NCBI RefSeq assembly: GCF_030272615.1
Contig: NW_026729164.1
Coordinates: 100,972 to 164,971 of the forward strand
Reading direction: 5' to 3'
Source of the DNA: Cryptomeria japonica
Lineage: Eukaryota; Streptophyta; Pinopsida; Cupressales; Cupressaceae
Length of the DNA: 64,000 nucleotides
Shown here in pieces: positions 11,819 to 22,195 of this stretch (position 1 is its first letter; each line of letters begins with the position of its first letter). The notes below the pieces were generated by a model. The model worked only from the letters and a program-made list of their open reading frames with translations. It was not told the origin of the DNA and did no database searches. The translations under genes were made by a program, and so were the position numbers.

Positions 11819-12771
11819 TGTAGACACCTAAAATTAATGTTAAATTAATTTTAGACTATCAACATAATTAATTGACTTAATTGTGTTATCTGTATTCCTC
11901 TCAGAATCAATTAAATCTAATTTAATTAATCCCGCCACTATTGTCCAGTAATTAATTTGTCAAATAAATTAATTATTCCCTTATTCCTCTAAAGTCCCCT
12001 CCAATAATCATTTCCTCTAAACCCACTCAGTTAATTAATTCTAATTAATTAACCTAGTCATGTGATTCCAACAAATCACTTTTCCTAATCCCACTCAACC
12101 TAATTAATCCTTTTAGAATCTCTCATAATCATGATTATCATTATCCCTCAATTTTTAATTCTCACTCATGTCACATCAACTTTGAGTCTCTCAAAGAAAT
12201 TCAAATTTCTTTGAATCCCTCAATGCATCTTTATTTTGGAATATTTAATTCCTCATATTTGAAATTCAAATTTCTGCCCCCCTTTTCCAAGGAATTTTAT
12301 ATTCCTATTTATTTTTCCAAGGCACCCTTGATCCATGCCTTCTATCTAAAATCAATCTCAACCCTTCATAATCAAATCAATCTTGGCCCTCCATTGGCCT
12401 CATCCAATCTATAAATTGGAGCCTATTCTCCTCACAAATCATCCACTTCTCATGCATTGTCATCCTGCTCTTTTCTCCTCTCTCTTCATAATCCTCTATC
12501 AAATCCATCCATCCTTAATCTTTCAATCCAAATCCAATCCATCCATCTATCTTGTTGAGCACAAAGGAGATCAATCTACATCGAAATCAAGCAAGCAGCA
12601 CATCAATTGGAGCATCAAGGGTGCATCCTCCTCATCCACTTCATCAAGCTCAATCCGAAGGAGAAGGTAAAATAGGAAGGTAAAAATGATCTCTTGATAT
12701 TTTAATGTTTTCATGCTTATTTCATTGTCTTTTTGATCATTTAACCCTTCAAATCCATTTTCCTCTCTTCA
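11819..12771 (+). repeat. 5' LTR of the LARD-type element
   Basis: Starts TGTAGACACCTAAAATTA and ends TCCTCTCTTCA. A TATA box, CTATAAATTGG, lies near 12409 and recurs at the same place in the 3' LTR (near 20146). The R/U5 part ends with the AAGGAGAAGGTAAAAT segment, also shared. Confidence 0.9.
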
Positions 12772-12774
12772 TTC

Positions 12775-12792
12775 TGGCACACCCAGTGGGAC
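12775..12792 (+). promoter_or_regulatory. Primer-binding site
   Basis: TGGCACACCCAGTGGGAC begins three bases after the LTR end. The TGG start and the CCCAGTGGGAC body resemble Tat-lineage primer sites of the TGGCGCCCACCGTGGGGC kind. The exact tRNA is not settled by eye. Confidence 0.65.
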
Positions 12793-14560
12793 CCACGTCC
12801 CGAATTTAACAAAAATTTGAATTTTTTGTTAAGGTTACTCGTAGGTTCACACTTCAGTGTGACCATTTCTGGATTAGCGTGAGTGGACACACATTGGTGC
12901 GACCATTTCTGGATCAACGCAACCGCAGGAAATTTCAAAAAAAAAATTGGTACCTCATTGTGCTTAAGTGTGACCGCCGTGAAAATTAATCTATCTCCTC
13001 CTCATTGTTCTATGTTCTCACTTCTATTTCTTTTCAATTGTCACTTCAGCGCGAGCATTTTTGTGAAAAATTTAAATTTGAATTTTTTTTGGGGCGCTAA
13101 CTCTAGTTGTTTTGACATGAGTGCCCGCGCATCAGCGCGAGCGCTTGATAATCAGTGTGACTACAATTTTTCTTTTTCTGTTAGCTGTCTGTTTAAATAT
13201 TAATGCTCATGCATTAGCGCGACTGCAAGGATAAAATTTATTCTATTTTTTTGCCATATCTTCTTTATCTTCACTCTGTTTTCCTCCAAACTTCACTAGA
13301 TCCCCCACAATTTCATTTTGCACATTTCCTTCCTTGAGGACCTTATCCCAAATTCCACTTTTTGAAGCCCGAAATCCCACATTTCTCTATTTTTAGGGTT
13401 TGCCATAACTTCTTCTAATTTTGTCCAATCATCTCCAAATTTTGCCATATTGTCTATCTCCAATTTTTGCTTCTTTGTCCCTTTTGGACAATTTTTTTCC
13501 ATTCCTTCACCTGTCCTCTAAAATCCCCATTTTATGCTTGCCTATCCCTTAGAAAGTGGCAAAAAACCTAGTCAAACCCCATTTACCCATCAAAGTTTCC
13601 TCCAAAACCACATTTGTTATTAGTAGAAAAGTTTTTATTCTTGTTTTTCTACTCATTCCCCAAAAAAAATTTAAAAAAAATATTTTGGTCATTCTTTTGT
13701 CTTTTGCAAAACGCTTGTTGAAGACTTCATTTTCAAACTACTAATCCACTTTTTTGTAGGTTGGCTAAGGAAATCCAACCAAACATTGTGTTTTTCTTAA
13801 TCTTTTTATTCTAGACACCTAGATTTTAATTAGGGGTAAAATAACTCTTTCTTTTTATGTTTGAGGAAAGTGTAGAGGTAGGAGAGTATGCTCTTGTCTA
13901 CATAGACATCAGAAATCTCGACCCTCGAACCTTTTCTTGTTTGATTGCATGCTTACCCTTTGTGGGTCTGCCCTCACAACTTTCTCTTTGAGAAGGTAAG
14001 AGGGGAATGACCCAAGTGAGTACACCCGGACCTGGGGTTCCCAACTCACTATAATAAATAGGTCATTGACTATGAAAGGGTCAATGGTTGGGGCTATATG
14101 AGAGTTCACTCTCACATTGGGTGCTTAGTAGGATCCTAGAGATCTCAATAATGCTTGCATGACTACTAAGTTCTTGGTGTTTCATTGGGATATAGGCTTC
14201 AATTGTGCTTGCGCAACTGTGAAGGGTAGCTCCTAACGGAAAGCCATACTAAACACCTTGTGCATAGTGGCCAAAAACCATCTAGTCATTGGTGTAGGAG
14301 GTCGAACCTCTGAAGCTACCCATATTTTTAAGGCCCTTAGTAGAGACACAAAGTTCGCCATGAGGATTTTTCATGGGAGTTGATGCTTGGCTACCCTAGA
14401 GAAGTGAGTGTCGTGGAGGGTAGCCAGTGGGGTCAAGCATGTAAGTGTCTGCTCTAGGTAAGCATAGTTGGGAAACCAATTGGGATCCATTGACTATCGT
14501 ATTTTCTCACCATAGGATATGTTGTGAAGGAGCATGAGTGTCTTTTGAGTCTAACTTCTT
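12793..14560 (+). other. Leader of the LARD element with AGCGCGA-type repeats
   Basis: There is no coding domain. Between 12850 and 13225 a loose motif of the form CAGTGTGACCATTTCTGG or ATTAGCGCGACTGC recurs at least six times (near 12850, 12895, 12965, 13045, 13130 and 13210). The remainder, 13250-14560, is unique sequence with scattered small open frames and nothing I can identify. Confidence 0.5.
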
Positions 14561-14789
14561 TTGACCATTGTGTTTTCTTTACTTGACATCTCTTGCCAAG
14601 TCCATCCCCCACAACCAATCAATCCTTCCTCTTTCCAAATTCCATGTTGTCATCATCAAATCTTTAATCCATTTCTATCTATCCAAGAAATTCCCCAATC
14701 CACTTTCATCCATTCAAACAATCATCCTTCCTCAACTAATATTCATTCTTCCTCTAATCCAATCAAATCTCCAAAATTCCAACCAATCA

Positions 14790-15330
14790 AATCCATTCAT
14801 CTTCCTAATCTGGTTATCCAATCCAACCAATCTAATCTAATCCAAATCCAATCAAACCAAGTCCTAATCCAAGGACTAATCCAATCAAATCAAATCCAAT
14901 TCAATCCAATCCAACCTAATCCAATCCAATTCAATCCAATCCAATCCAACCTAATCGAATCCAATTTAATCCAATCCAATCCAACTTAATCCAATCCAAT
15001 TTAATCCAATTCAATCCAATCCAATTCCATTCCAATTTAATCCAATTCAATTCAATCCAATCCAATTCCAATCCAATTCAATCCAATCTAATCCAATTCA
15101 ATTTAATCCATCCAATCAATCAATCAATCATCCAATTAAATAAAGTCTTAATCCAAGGACTAATCCAATCCAATCCAATCCAATCAAACCAAGTCTTAAT
15201 CCAAGGACCAATCAGATCAAATCAAATCAAATCTAATCTAATCTAATCTAATCTAATCTAATCTAATCCAATTCAATACAATCCATTCAATCAATCAACC
15301 AATCCAATCGAACCAATTCCAATGCAAATC
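14790..15330 (+). repeat. AATCC/ATCTA pentanucleotide expansion
   Basis: About 540 bp of variants of AATCC, AATTC and AATCA, with a cleaner ATCTA run at 15231-15268. A larger unit recurs near 14860 and 15150-15200: CAAGTCCTAATCCAAGGACT and CAAGTCTTAATCCAAGGACC. The 142-residue open frame across this tract (14561-14989, Asn/Pro/Ile/Gln/Ser-rich) reflects the repeat and is not a credible protein. Confidence 0.8.
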
Positions 15331-15501
15331 AAATCCAATCCAAACCTAATTAGATCTAATCCATCATCATTCCAAGCCAATTCCTAATCCATCATCATTC
15401 CAAGCCAAGTCCTAATCCTCATCTTCATTTAACATCATCTTCATAATTGTTTCCCTCTAAAACATATTCATCCAATTCCAATCTAATCCTTCACTCTCAA
15501 C

Positions 15502-17592
15502 ATGACTACCCAAAATTTCAAAGCTTAGTATGAGAAGATGCTCATGGAAATTTATGAATCTGCCTCACAAGTTAATCCCATAATCTCCTACTCAGCTATC
15601 ATACCTTCATCCATCCAATCCAAACACATTATACTCAATCCCAATCTATACCATATCTCTTATCCTTCCTCTACCTTCGACAAGGGAAATCCATTTTATT
15701 CCGCATCCATATCTCCATATTATCCCTCTTCCACCTACTCCTCTAATTGAATAAGTATACCTCCATCTCCCATCCCATCCATATCTCAAACCCCATCCTT
15801 TCACAACACATTCATTACCTCTACTCCCCATCCAAATCCTTTACTCCATAGTCCTCCAATCATTAATCCTAATTCCCTAACCCATTATCCTAATCCTCCA
15901 TCCAATCCCAATCCTAATCCTCCATCCAATCCCAATCCTCCATCCAATCCCAATCCTCCATCTAATCCTAATACCCCATCCAATCCCAATTCTCCATCTA
16001 ATCCCAACTCTCCATCTAATCCCAATCCTCCAAAATCCATATTATCCACGTCCTCCAAATCCATCATCCATAATCTTATCCAAGACATGCTAGCAAAGCA
16101 GACAAAATCCTCACCTCAAAACAAAGTGGCCAAGTCTCCTCAAGTCCTCCATCCACCCCAATCACCTCCACCTCAAAACAAATCCCAATCCCCCACACTT
16201 CATGATGCCCCCATTTCCCCATCTACTCACATCAAACATTCCATACCTTCCTCCATCACACAATCCTCACCACTCCCAACATGCCAAAAGATTGTTCCAA
16301 AGCATGCTAGCATAGAAATCTCTCTATCTCATGATACATCTCCCTCCACTCCATCTAGCGATCCCATCCCCTCCACTTCCTCTCATGGTCATATGATTCC
16401 TCTATCATGGCATGATCCTCTTCCATCTCATGATCCAGTCACCCCTCCGACTCCACCTCATGATAACCTCTCTACTCAAGATCAAAGTATCCCTTCATCT
16501 CCATGGCATGATCCCAATCCATCTAAAGATCCTAATCTTCCTTCCACATCTCATCCCCCTCAAAATGGACTCACATCTTGTTTCCAAAATAATAAGGGTC
16601 CTAAAGATAATGCTCAAGATGTTTATACATCCTTTATTCCTCCTAAATCCAAATTTGCCTCATACAAATCAAAGTCCCGTTATCCCTCATCTTTCGCATC
16701 CATTTTGGGACCCTATGTTCCAAAGTTAAACCCTTCATTCTTTCCATCCATTTTGGGCCCCTATGTTCCGATGCTCAATCCTCCATCCCTTCCATCCATA
16801 TTGGGTCCTTGCATCCCTCCATCCATCACTCCATCACCTCAAATAATCTCTAAGTAAGATCAACAAAGGCACACATCCTTGGATGCCTCCCAACACTCTC
16901 TTTCCACCAACCCATCCATTAAATCCATCAATCCTTCATCCTCATGCACCCATCCCATTGCTATTGGAAGCAATTTGGATGCCCAATCTAAAAATAATAA
17001 AGCTCAAAATCCACAAAAATCAAAGGATCAACATGTCCCCTCAAAACGACATGCTCAACAGAAAAATGTGATCCAAAAGAAAGAAAAATAAAAAAGGCCA
17101 CAAAGGCCCCAAAAGAAAAAATCAAAAACTATGTGGATTCCCAAAGAAGCAATGCATCCCAAAGAAAAATCAAAATTGGCATCCAAACTTGTTAATCCAA
17201 AATCTCCATCCATTCATAAGTCCTCAAATCCTCCATCTAACACTCCCCCATCTTCAAAATCCATTTTGGGTCCTTATGTCCCAAAATCCACCATCCCAAC
17301 TCCATCATCCCCTTCTTCTATTTTGGGTGCTCATTTCCCAAAATCCACACTCTATCCCCCATCTAATTCAAAACACTCTCCTCTACTACTCCACCACCCT
17401 TCAAGGTGTGTGCGAATGTTGATCTTCCACAAATTCTTCAAAACCCCAAACATTATCCACCATCCATTTTTCACAATCCCATTTCTTTAGTCCAATCCTT
17501 TCCAAATCCTTATCTTCCATCCCCTATCAATTTCATCTCCCCAATTATTGTTACCACCATCTATGAGAATACCTCCACTTCAAAGAAATACT
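15502..17592 (+). pseudogene. Pro/Ser-rich low-complexity frame of the LARD element
   Basis: The frame opens with MTTQNFKA, a TAG stop, then YEKMLMEIYESASQ at 15502-15575, a non-repetitive head that looks like the worn start of a real protein. It then becomes Pro/Ser/Asn-rich with SNPNPPSNPN repeats at 15895-16020 (about 15-bp units). The longest open piece is 16087-16857 (256 residues). A motif SILGPYVPK recurs at about 16697, 16747, 16795, 17260 and 17314. From 16960 the composition becomes Lys/Gln-rich (KNNKAQNPQKSKDQ). I see no gag major homology region, zinc knuckle, protease or polymerase motif. It may descend from a gag N-terminus or be a filler ORF; the function is unknown. Confidence 0.5.
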
Positions 17593-17739
17593 AAGGGATA
17601 CCATCTATGGAACTAGATGCTTGAGTCCTCCCTTCCTCTTTCACACATCCACTATCTTCCATATCCACTCATCCTCATCCTTATCCATCCAAACTATTCG
17701 AAAAATTAAAACAAAATAAAAAAAATCGAGAAATTTTTT

Positions 17740-17910
17740 TTAAAAATAAAAGAAATAAAGAAAAATACAAATTTTTTTTTAAAAAAGTCAGAAAAAAGTA
17801 AAGAAAAATCATTTCATCCAATGATGAAAACCACTTCTTGTGGCGCCTTGGGTAAGTATCGTGATGAAAACTTGGCAAACAAGCGTCATGTGTAATCCCC
17901 TCATCCCCTT
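17740..17910 (+). promoter_or_regulatory. Conserved A-rich tract and hairpin block after the coding region
   Basis: An A-rich stretch leads into AGTAAAGAAAAATCATTTC, then ATGATGAAAACCACTTCTTG, TGGCGCCTTGGGTAAGT and GTGATGAAAACTTGGCAAAC. CCAC/GTGG can pair around TTCTT. The minus strand at 42741-42900 carries the same order of motifs after integrase in the Tat element. Conservation in two diverged elements outside coding sequence suggests a cis-acting role; which one is unknown. Confidence 0.55.
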
Positions 17911-19500
17911 GCACTCTACACTTGGGGGCAAGCTTCATCCACACAATCCTCCCATCCACCTACATCATATCTAAGTCCATTCTCCTTTCATATCTTTGAT
18001 CTTGACTATCCTACCCATATCCTACATCTCATATCCCTCATCCTATCAAAAAAAATCCTCCATTAAATCTATCATCTTGATCATATAAGATGCAAAACAA
18101 TGTATATGCATGCATGCTTTGGAGCATTCAAGCCTTAATCCTCTACCATCCATATCCATTACAAATTATCCTTCCACCTCATACATATTTACCCACCATC
18201 CTTGCATCCTTAATTACACTACCTCTACTGTGGGGTATTGCACTCCTTTGCAGCATAGTCTTTGGGTCTCCATCACCCTACCATCCATCCTTTATTCCTC
18301 CATTTCTTATCCATATCCACACACTTATTCCCCCCATCTTCTATCCAAACAAATCCCTCATCCATCTATCCTCTTACCAATCCTTGGTTCTCCCTTGTCA
18401 TTGGTTCCATTCAATCAAATCCTATCAATCAATCCACCCCATCCAATCCAATTTATAGTCCAATCCTATCTTATCCAATCATATTCTCCATCTGTTCCAA
18501 TTGAATCATTAATCCCATCCCCAATCCAATCCTATTCAATCATCCATCCCCATTTTTCATCCTATCTAATCATTTATCCTTCTTCCAATCCCATCCAATC
18601 CATCAAACTGAGCTTTACCCATCTACCCGAGCTCGCATTGACTTGTGCCTAATCCAAGCACCCATCCATAATTTGCTAATCAAATCCAAGTGGCAATCCT
18701 CTCATCTGTAGATCTTGCACATCCAACTTGGCTTTTGTCATCCATCAATCAATCCATCACCTGCCCATCAGGATGTCTCCTTCCTTAGTCCGGAAGCTTA
18801 TCCAAATCAATATCCTACTCTTGGCAAGAGATATCAGTTGGTCATGTGCATGTTGTTTGCATGCTTAAGCTTTTCTCTTTGTTTTTCATCTTGTGTCCTA
18901 GGACTATACTTGTTCAGGACTACCTCGATCATCCTATATCTTGGTATGTCTTGGCTGGTGTATAATGGGGCATGGTTTTCAAACCATGGTGTGTTTGAAG
19001 GTCTTCCTTGTATGAACCAACAACCCTGCATTAGTGTTTATCAACACTTGCATGATTGTGTGCAAGGCATTCTTGTTTAACTGAGCGTCAGTCCATGCCT
19101 CGGATCTTCATATCATCTTGGTTCTTATAATCAGTGGTGTTGACTATCTAGGGCAATATCAAATCTAGGTTTGTTCTCTATACTTGCTCAACAAGAAATC
19201 CAATCTATTTATCCTTTCTTTGTCTCACTTCATTCACAACACTCCAACTCATCCTACTTCCCTATTTCATTATCTTCATCACTTATTCTTCTAATTACTT
19301 TTTGAGAGCACACCTGTGTTCTTCAAATCCACATGTCTTCTTGAGGGGGCATACCACTACTTTCTCATCATCCTTACTCCTAATCATTCTTCCTCATCTC
19401 ATAATTGGGGCATCGTGCTACTAGTCCTTATCCTTTTCTTCATATCATAACTGGGGCATCATGCTACTAGTCTTTATCCTTTTCTTCCACTATGTTTTAT
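17911..19500 (+). other. 3' untranslated region of the LARD element
   Basis: C/T-rich and Ser/Pro/Ile-biased open frames (18090-18652) come from more CCATC/CCAATC simple sequence. A direct duplication of about 50 bp built around GGGGCATCGTGCTACTAGTC lies at about 19400 and 19447. A GAGGGGGCATACCA segment near 19344 resembles the AGGGGGCATATCA segment near 38005 (minus sense) of the Tat element, so the 3' ends of the two share layout. Confidence 0.5.
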
Positions 19501-19551
19501 TCTTCTTTGATATAACATCATTTCACAACGCTATATCAAAGAGGGGCAAAA
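19501..19551 (+). promoter_or_regulatory. PPT with adjoining hairpin
   Basis: TCTTTGATATA (19504-19514) and TATATCAAAGA (19532-19542) are perfect 11-bp complementary arms around a 17-nt loop. The right arm runs into the polypurine tract GAGGGGCAAAA, directly before the LTR's TG at 19552. The Tat element has the matching structure at 37912-37958 with different arm bases. Confidence 0.75.
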
Positions 19552-20491
19552 TGTAGACACCTAAAATTAAATATTTAGTTAATTTAAGCCTATCAACATA
19601 ATTAATTGACTTAATTATGTTATCCTTATTCCTCTCGGAATCAATTAAATATAATTTAATTAATCCTATCACTATTGTCTAATAATTAATTTATCAAATA
19701 AATTAATTATTCCCCTATTCTTCTAAATTCCCCTCCAATAATAATTTCTTCTAAACCCACTCAATTAATTAATTCTAATTAATTAACCTAGTCATGTGAT
19801 TCCTACAAATCACTTTTCCTAATCCCACTTAGCCTAATTAATGCTTTCTAGAATCTCTCACAATCATGCTTATCATTATCCGTCAATTTTTAATTCCCAC
19901 TCCTATCACATCAACATTGAGTCTCTCAAAGAAATTCAAATTTCTTTGAATCCCTCAATGCATTCTTATTTTGGAATTTTTAATTTCTCATATTTGAAAT
20001 TCAAATTTCTCCCCCCGTTTTTCAAAGGAATTTTATATTCCTGTTTATATTCCCAAGGAACCCTTGATCCATGCCTTCTATCTAAAATCAATCTCAACCT
20101 TTCATAATCAAATCAATCTTGGCCCTCCATTGACCTCATCCAATCTATAAATTGGAGCCTATTCTCCTCAAAAATCATCCACTTCTCATGCATTATCATG
20201 CTACTCTTTTGTACTCTTCTTTCTCAAATATTTCAATTCAAATCCATCCAATAATCCTATCAAATCCAATCTATCTTGTTGACCTCTTGGAGAGCATTCC
20301 ACATCTAAATAAATCAAAGGAGCACATCAAGTGGAGCATCATCCAGGGGCGTCTTCACTTCATCAAGGTCAGTCCGAAGGAGAAGGTAAAATAGCAAAGG
20401 TATAAGATGATCTTTTGATGTTTTATGGATTTCATGCTTATTTCATTATCATTTTGATCATTTGACCTTCTAATCTGTTTTCCCATCTTCA
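19552..20491 (+). repeat. 3' LTR of the LARD-type element
   Basis: Starts TGTAGACACCTAAAATTA and ends TTCCCATCTTCA. It is collinear with 11819-12771, with scattered substitutions and small indels. Confidence 0.9.
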
Positions 20492-20990
20492 GCAATCTCA
20501 ATAAATATCCCTTCATCCCACTGTTCCAATGGTAGTCCCCAAGTTTTTATTTCTAAAACATCCATCTTTTGACAATTACAATGGAGTGATAACAATATAA
20601 TATCCCAACAAGTGAGCTCTTGAGCAAAGAACTAGAGATTTTAATGAAAGATTTTGTTGTGACAATTTAGTAGACTGGCCCCTTTCCCATAACGAAGGAA
20701 GGAAATAAAATAGCATTACGAAAGACCTTAGAAGAGACAATGAAAATCACTTCAACCATAGAAAAACTAAGGGAATCCTCCACCTTGGCCAAAGCATTAG
20801 TGAACAACATGTAGTACGAACAAAAAGTGCCAAATAATTATCCTTCTTAAGGAAATAGCCCTCAACATCACCTTGGTATCAAAAACTATGTGTTCCCACC
20901 CCACATAAATGAGATGCTCTACAATACCTTCTCTTAATTTGAGGTAGGAGATTTTTTAATCATTAAGGAATATATTTTTCTTTCATTTTT
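20492..20990 (-). pseudogene. LINE ORF1 remnant, N-terminal half
   Basis: On the minus strand a segment reading EIKTWGLPLEQWDEGIFIEI (about 20492-20555) matches the DUF4283 pattern of a Trp, then LPLxxWD, then a glycine/isoleucine stretch, in plant LINE ORF1 proteins. Upstream (to about 20900) the frame is broken but keeps patches such as ALAKVEDSLSF. It joins across the inserted element to 11501-11818. Confidence 0.5.
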
Positions 20991-22195
20991 TTAGTATGTG
21001 TGTAGATATGACAATTCCTTAACAAATTCATGCATTTTCTGTTTAAATCCCTACTATCCAACAACTTCTTAATATAAAGATTTTATTTTTTTCACGCTTA
21101 TCATCAATTTATCTTTTTAAGAAAATCATGTTCCTTTTACCAAGGACTTATGTCCTCCACCTTTCCCAACTGGAAAAATGCAGTTTTTGATGTCATGGAC
21201 AAGTTTCGAGGTCTCCATTCAGGCTGGTTAGACCATTCACATATTTTAGTTATCCTTGGACCTTGCACCCTTAAAATTGTTTAACTAATATTTATATTTT
21301 ATAAATTAACCAAAAAAGAACCGTGTTACATGAACATCCATCAAGGTCATCATATCGCTTCCTCCAAAAGGAAGAAAAGAAACACTAATTTTAGCAAAGA
21401 TAAAAGGGAAAATTAAAACAAAACAATATGCATATTATCACCAAACACACTTATCATTTGATCAAGAGTCTAAGTTACTTCTCACTTCACTAAAAGTATG
21501 TTTGGGACACAATAAATGTAACATGACACATGACAGCTAATGAATGATATTTAATAAAATGATTATTAGTAAAAAATTGTGTCTTGTGTGCATTTAAACT
21601 TTTATAGATTTGATAACAATAATATTGTTCTTGAGAATTGAAACAAAAAACCTTTTGAATATAAAATGTTAGAACCATTTATTTAATAACAAGAAATTTG
21701 AGATGATTAAAAAAATCCAGTTTTGTATGGGGGTTTTCCAATTTTAAAACATAACTATAATATCTTAAAGGGAACCAAAATAAATCCATTTTAATCTTAT
21801 GAAAGAATTAATGCAATTATAAATAAGTCTATACAAATTTTAGTAGAGTGGTGATTTATTGTAGCACATCAAATACATTGGGACAATTTTCTTTTGAAAA
21901 AAAAATTAACCTCTAAAGTACATGAAATGTACGGATATCAATAAAGTATTACAATAAATTTTATAGTTCCAACGCTCTCAAGAGGACATATAGATGATCT
22001 TCAACTCTAATTTTTTGAGTCAATACAAAAAACTAAGATTTCTCAAAAATTATCAAGTGGTGTTACAAAATAATGACCATAAAATTGGGGATTGACTAAA
22101 TACATTTAAAAGGGAAAACAATTCTTTAGGCCTATTACCTTTGAATCTCCCTAACAAGTTGATTACTTGTGCTACAATATTTTATAGTATTTTAT
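20991..22195. other. AT-rich sequence, nothing recognised
   Basis: No long open frame, repeat unit or element terminus stands out. A 62-residue minus-strand open frame (21490-21678) has no recognisable motif. Confidence 0.5.

Larger units (their letters stand above)
11819..20491 (+). mobile_element. Non-autonomous Tat-like Gypsy element (LARD type)
   Basis: An 8,673-bp element bounded by two LTRs (953 and 940 bp), with PBS, PPT and a near-perfect 5-bp target duplication: GAAAT at 11814-11818 and GCAAT at 20492-20496. The LTR start TGTAGACACC and the PPT AAAGAGGGGCAAAA are shared with the autonomous-type Tat element at 37193-50990. No RT, RNase H or integrase motif is found inside. The content is a long leader, a pentanucleotide-rich stretch, a Pro/Ser-rich frame and a long 3' region. 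This fits a large retrotransposon derivative mobilised in trans. The LTRs look roughly 90% identical by eye, so it is much older than the Copia at 30065-35632. Confidence 0.85.

Noticed and set aside
14561-14989. 142-residue open frame rich in NPIQSN
   Set aside because: Produced by the AATCC expansion; the other frames are equally open.
14790-15330. Telomere-like repeat
   Set aside because: The units are AATCC/ATCTA pentamers, not the plant TTTAGGG heptamer.
18971-18988. CATGGTTTTCAAACCATG palindrome in the LARD 3' region
   Set aside because: A single short palindrome with no counterpart in the Tat element.
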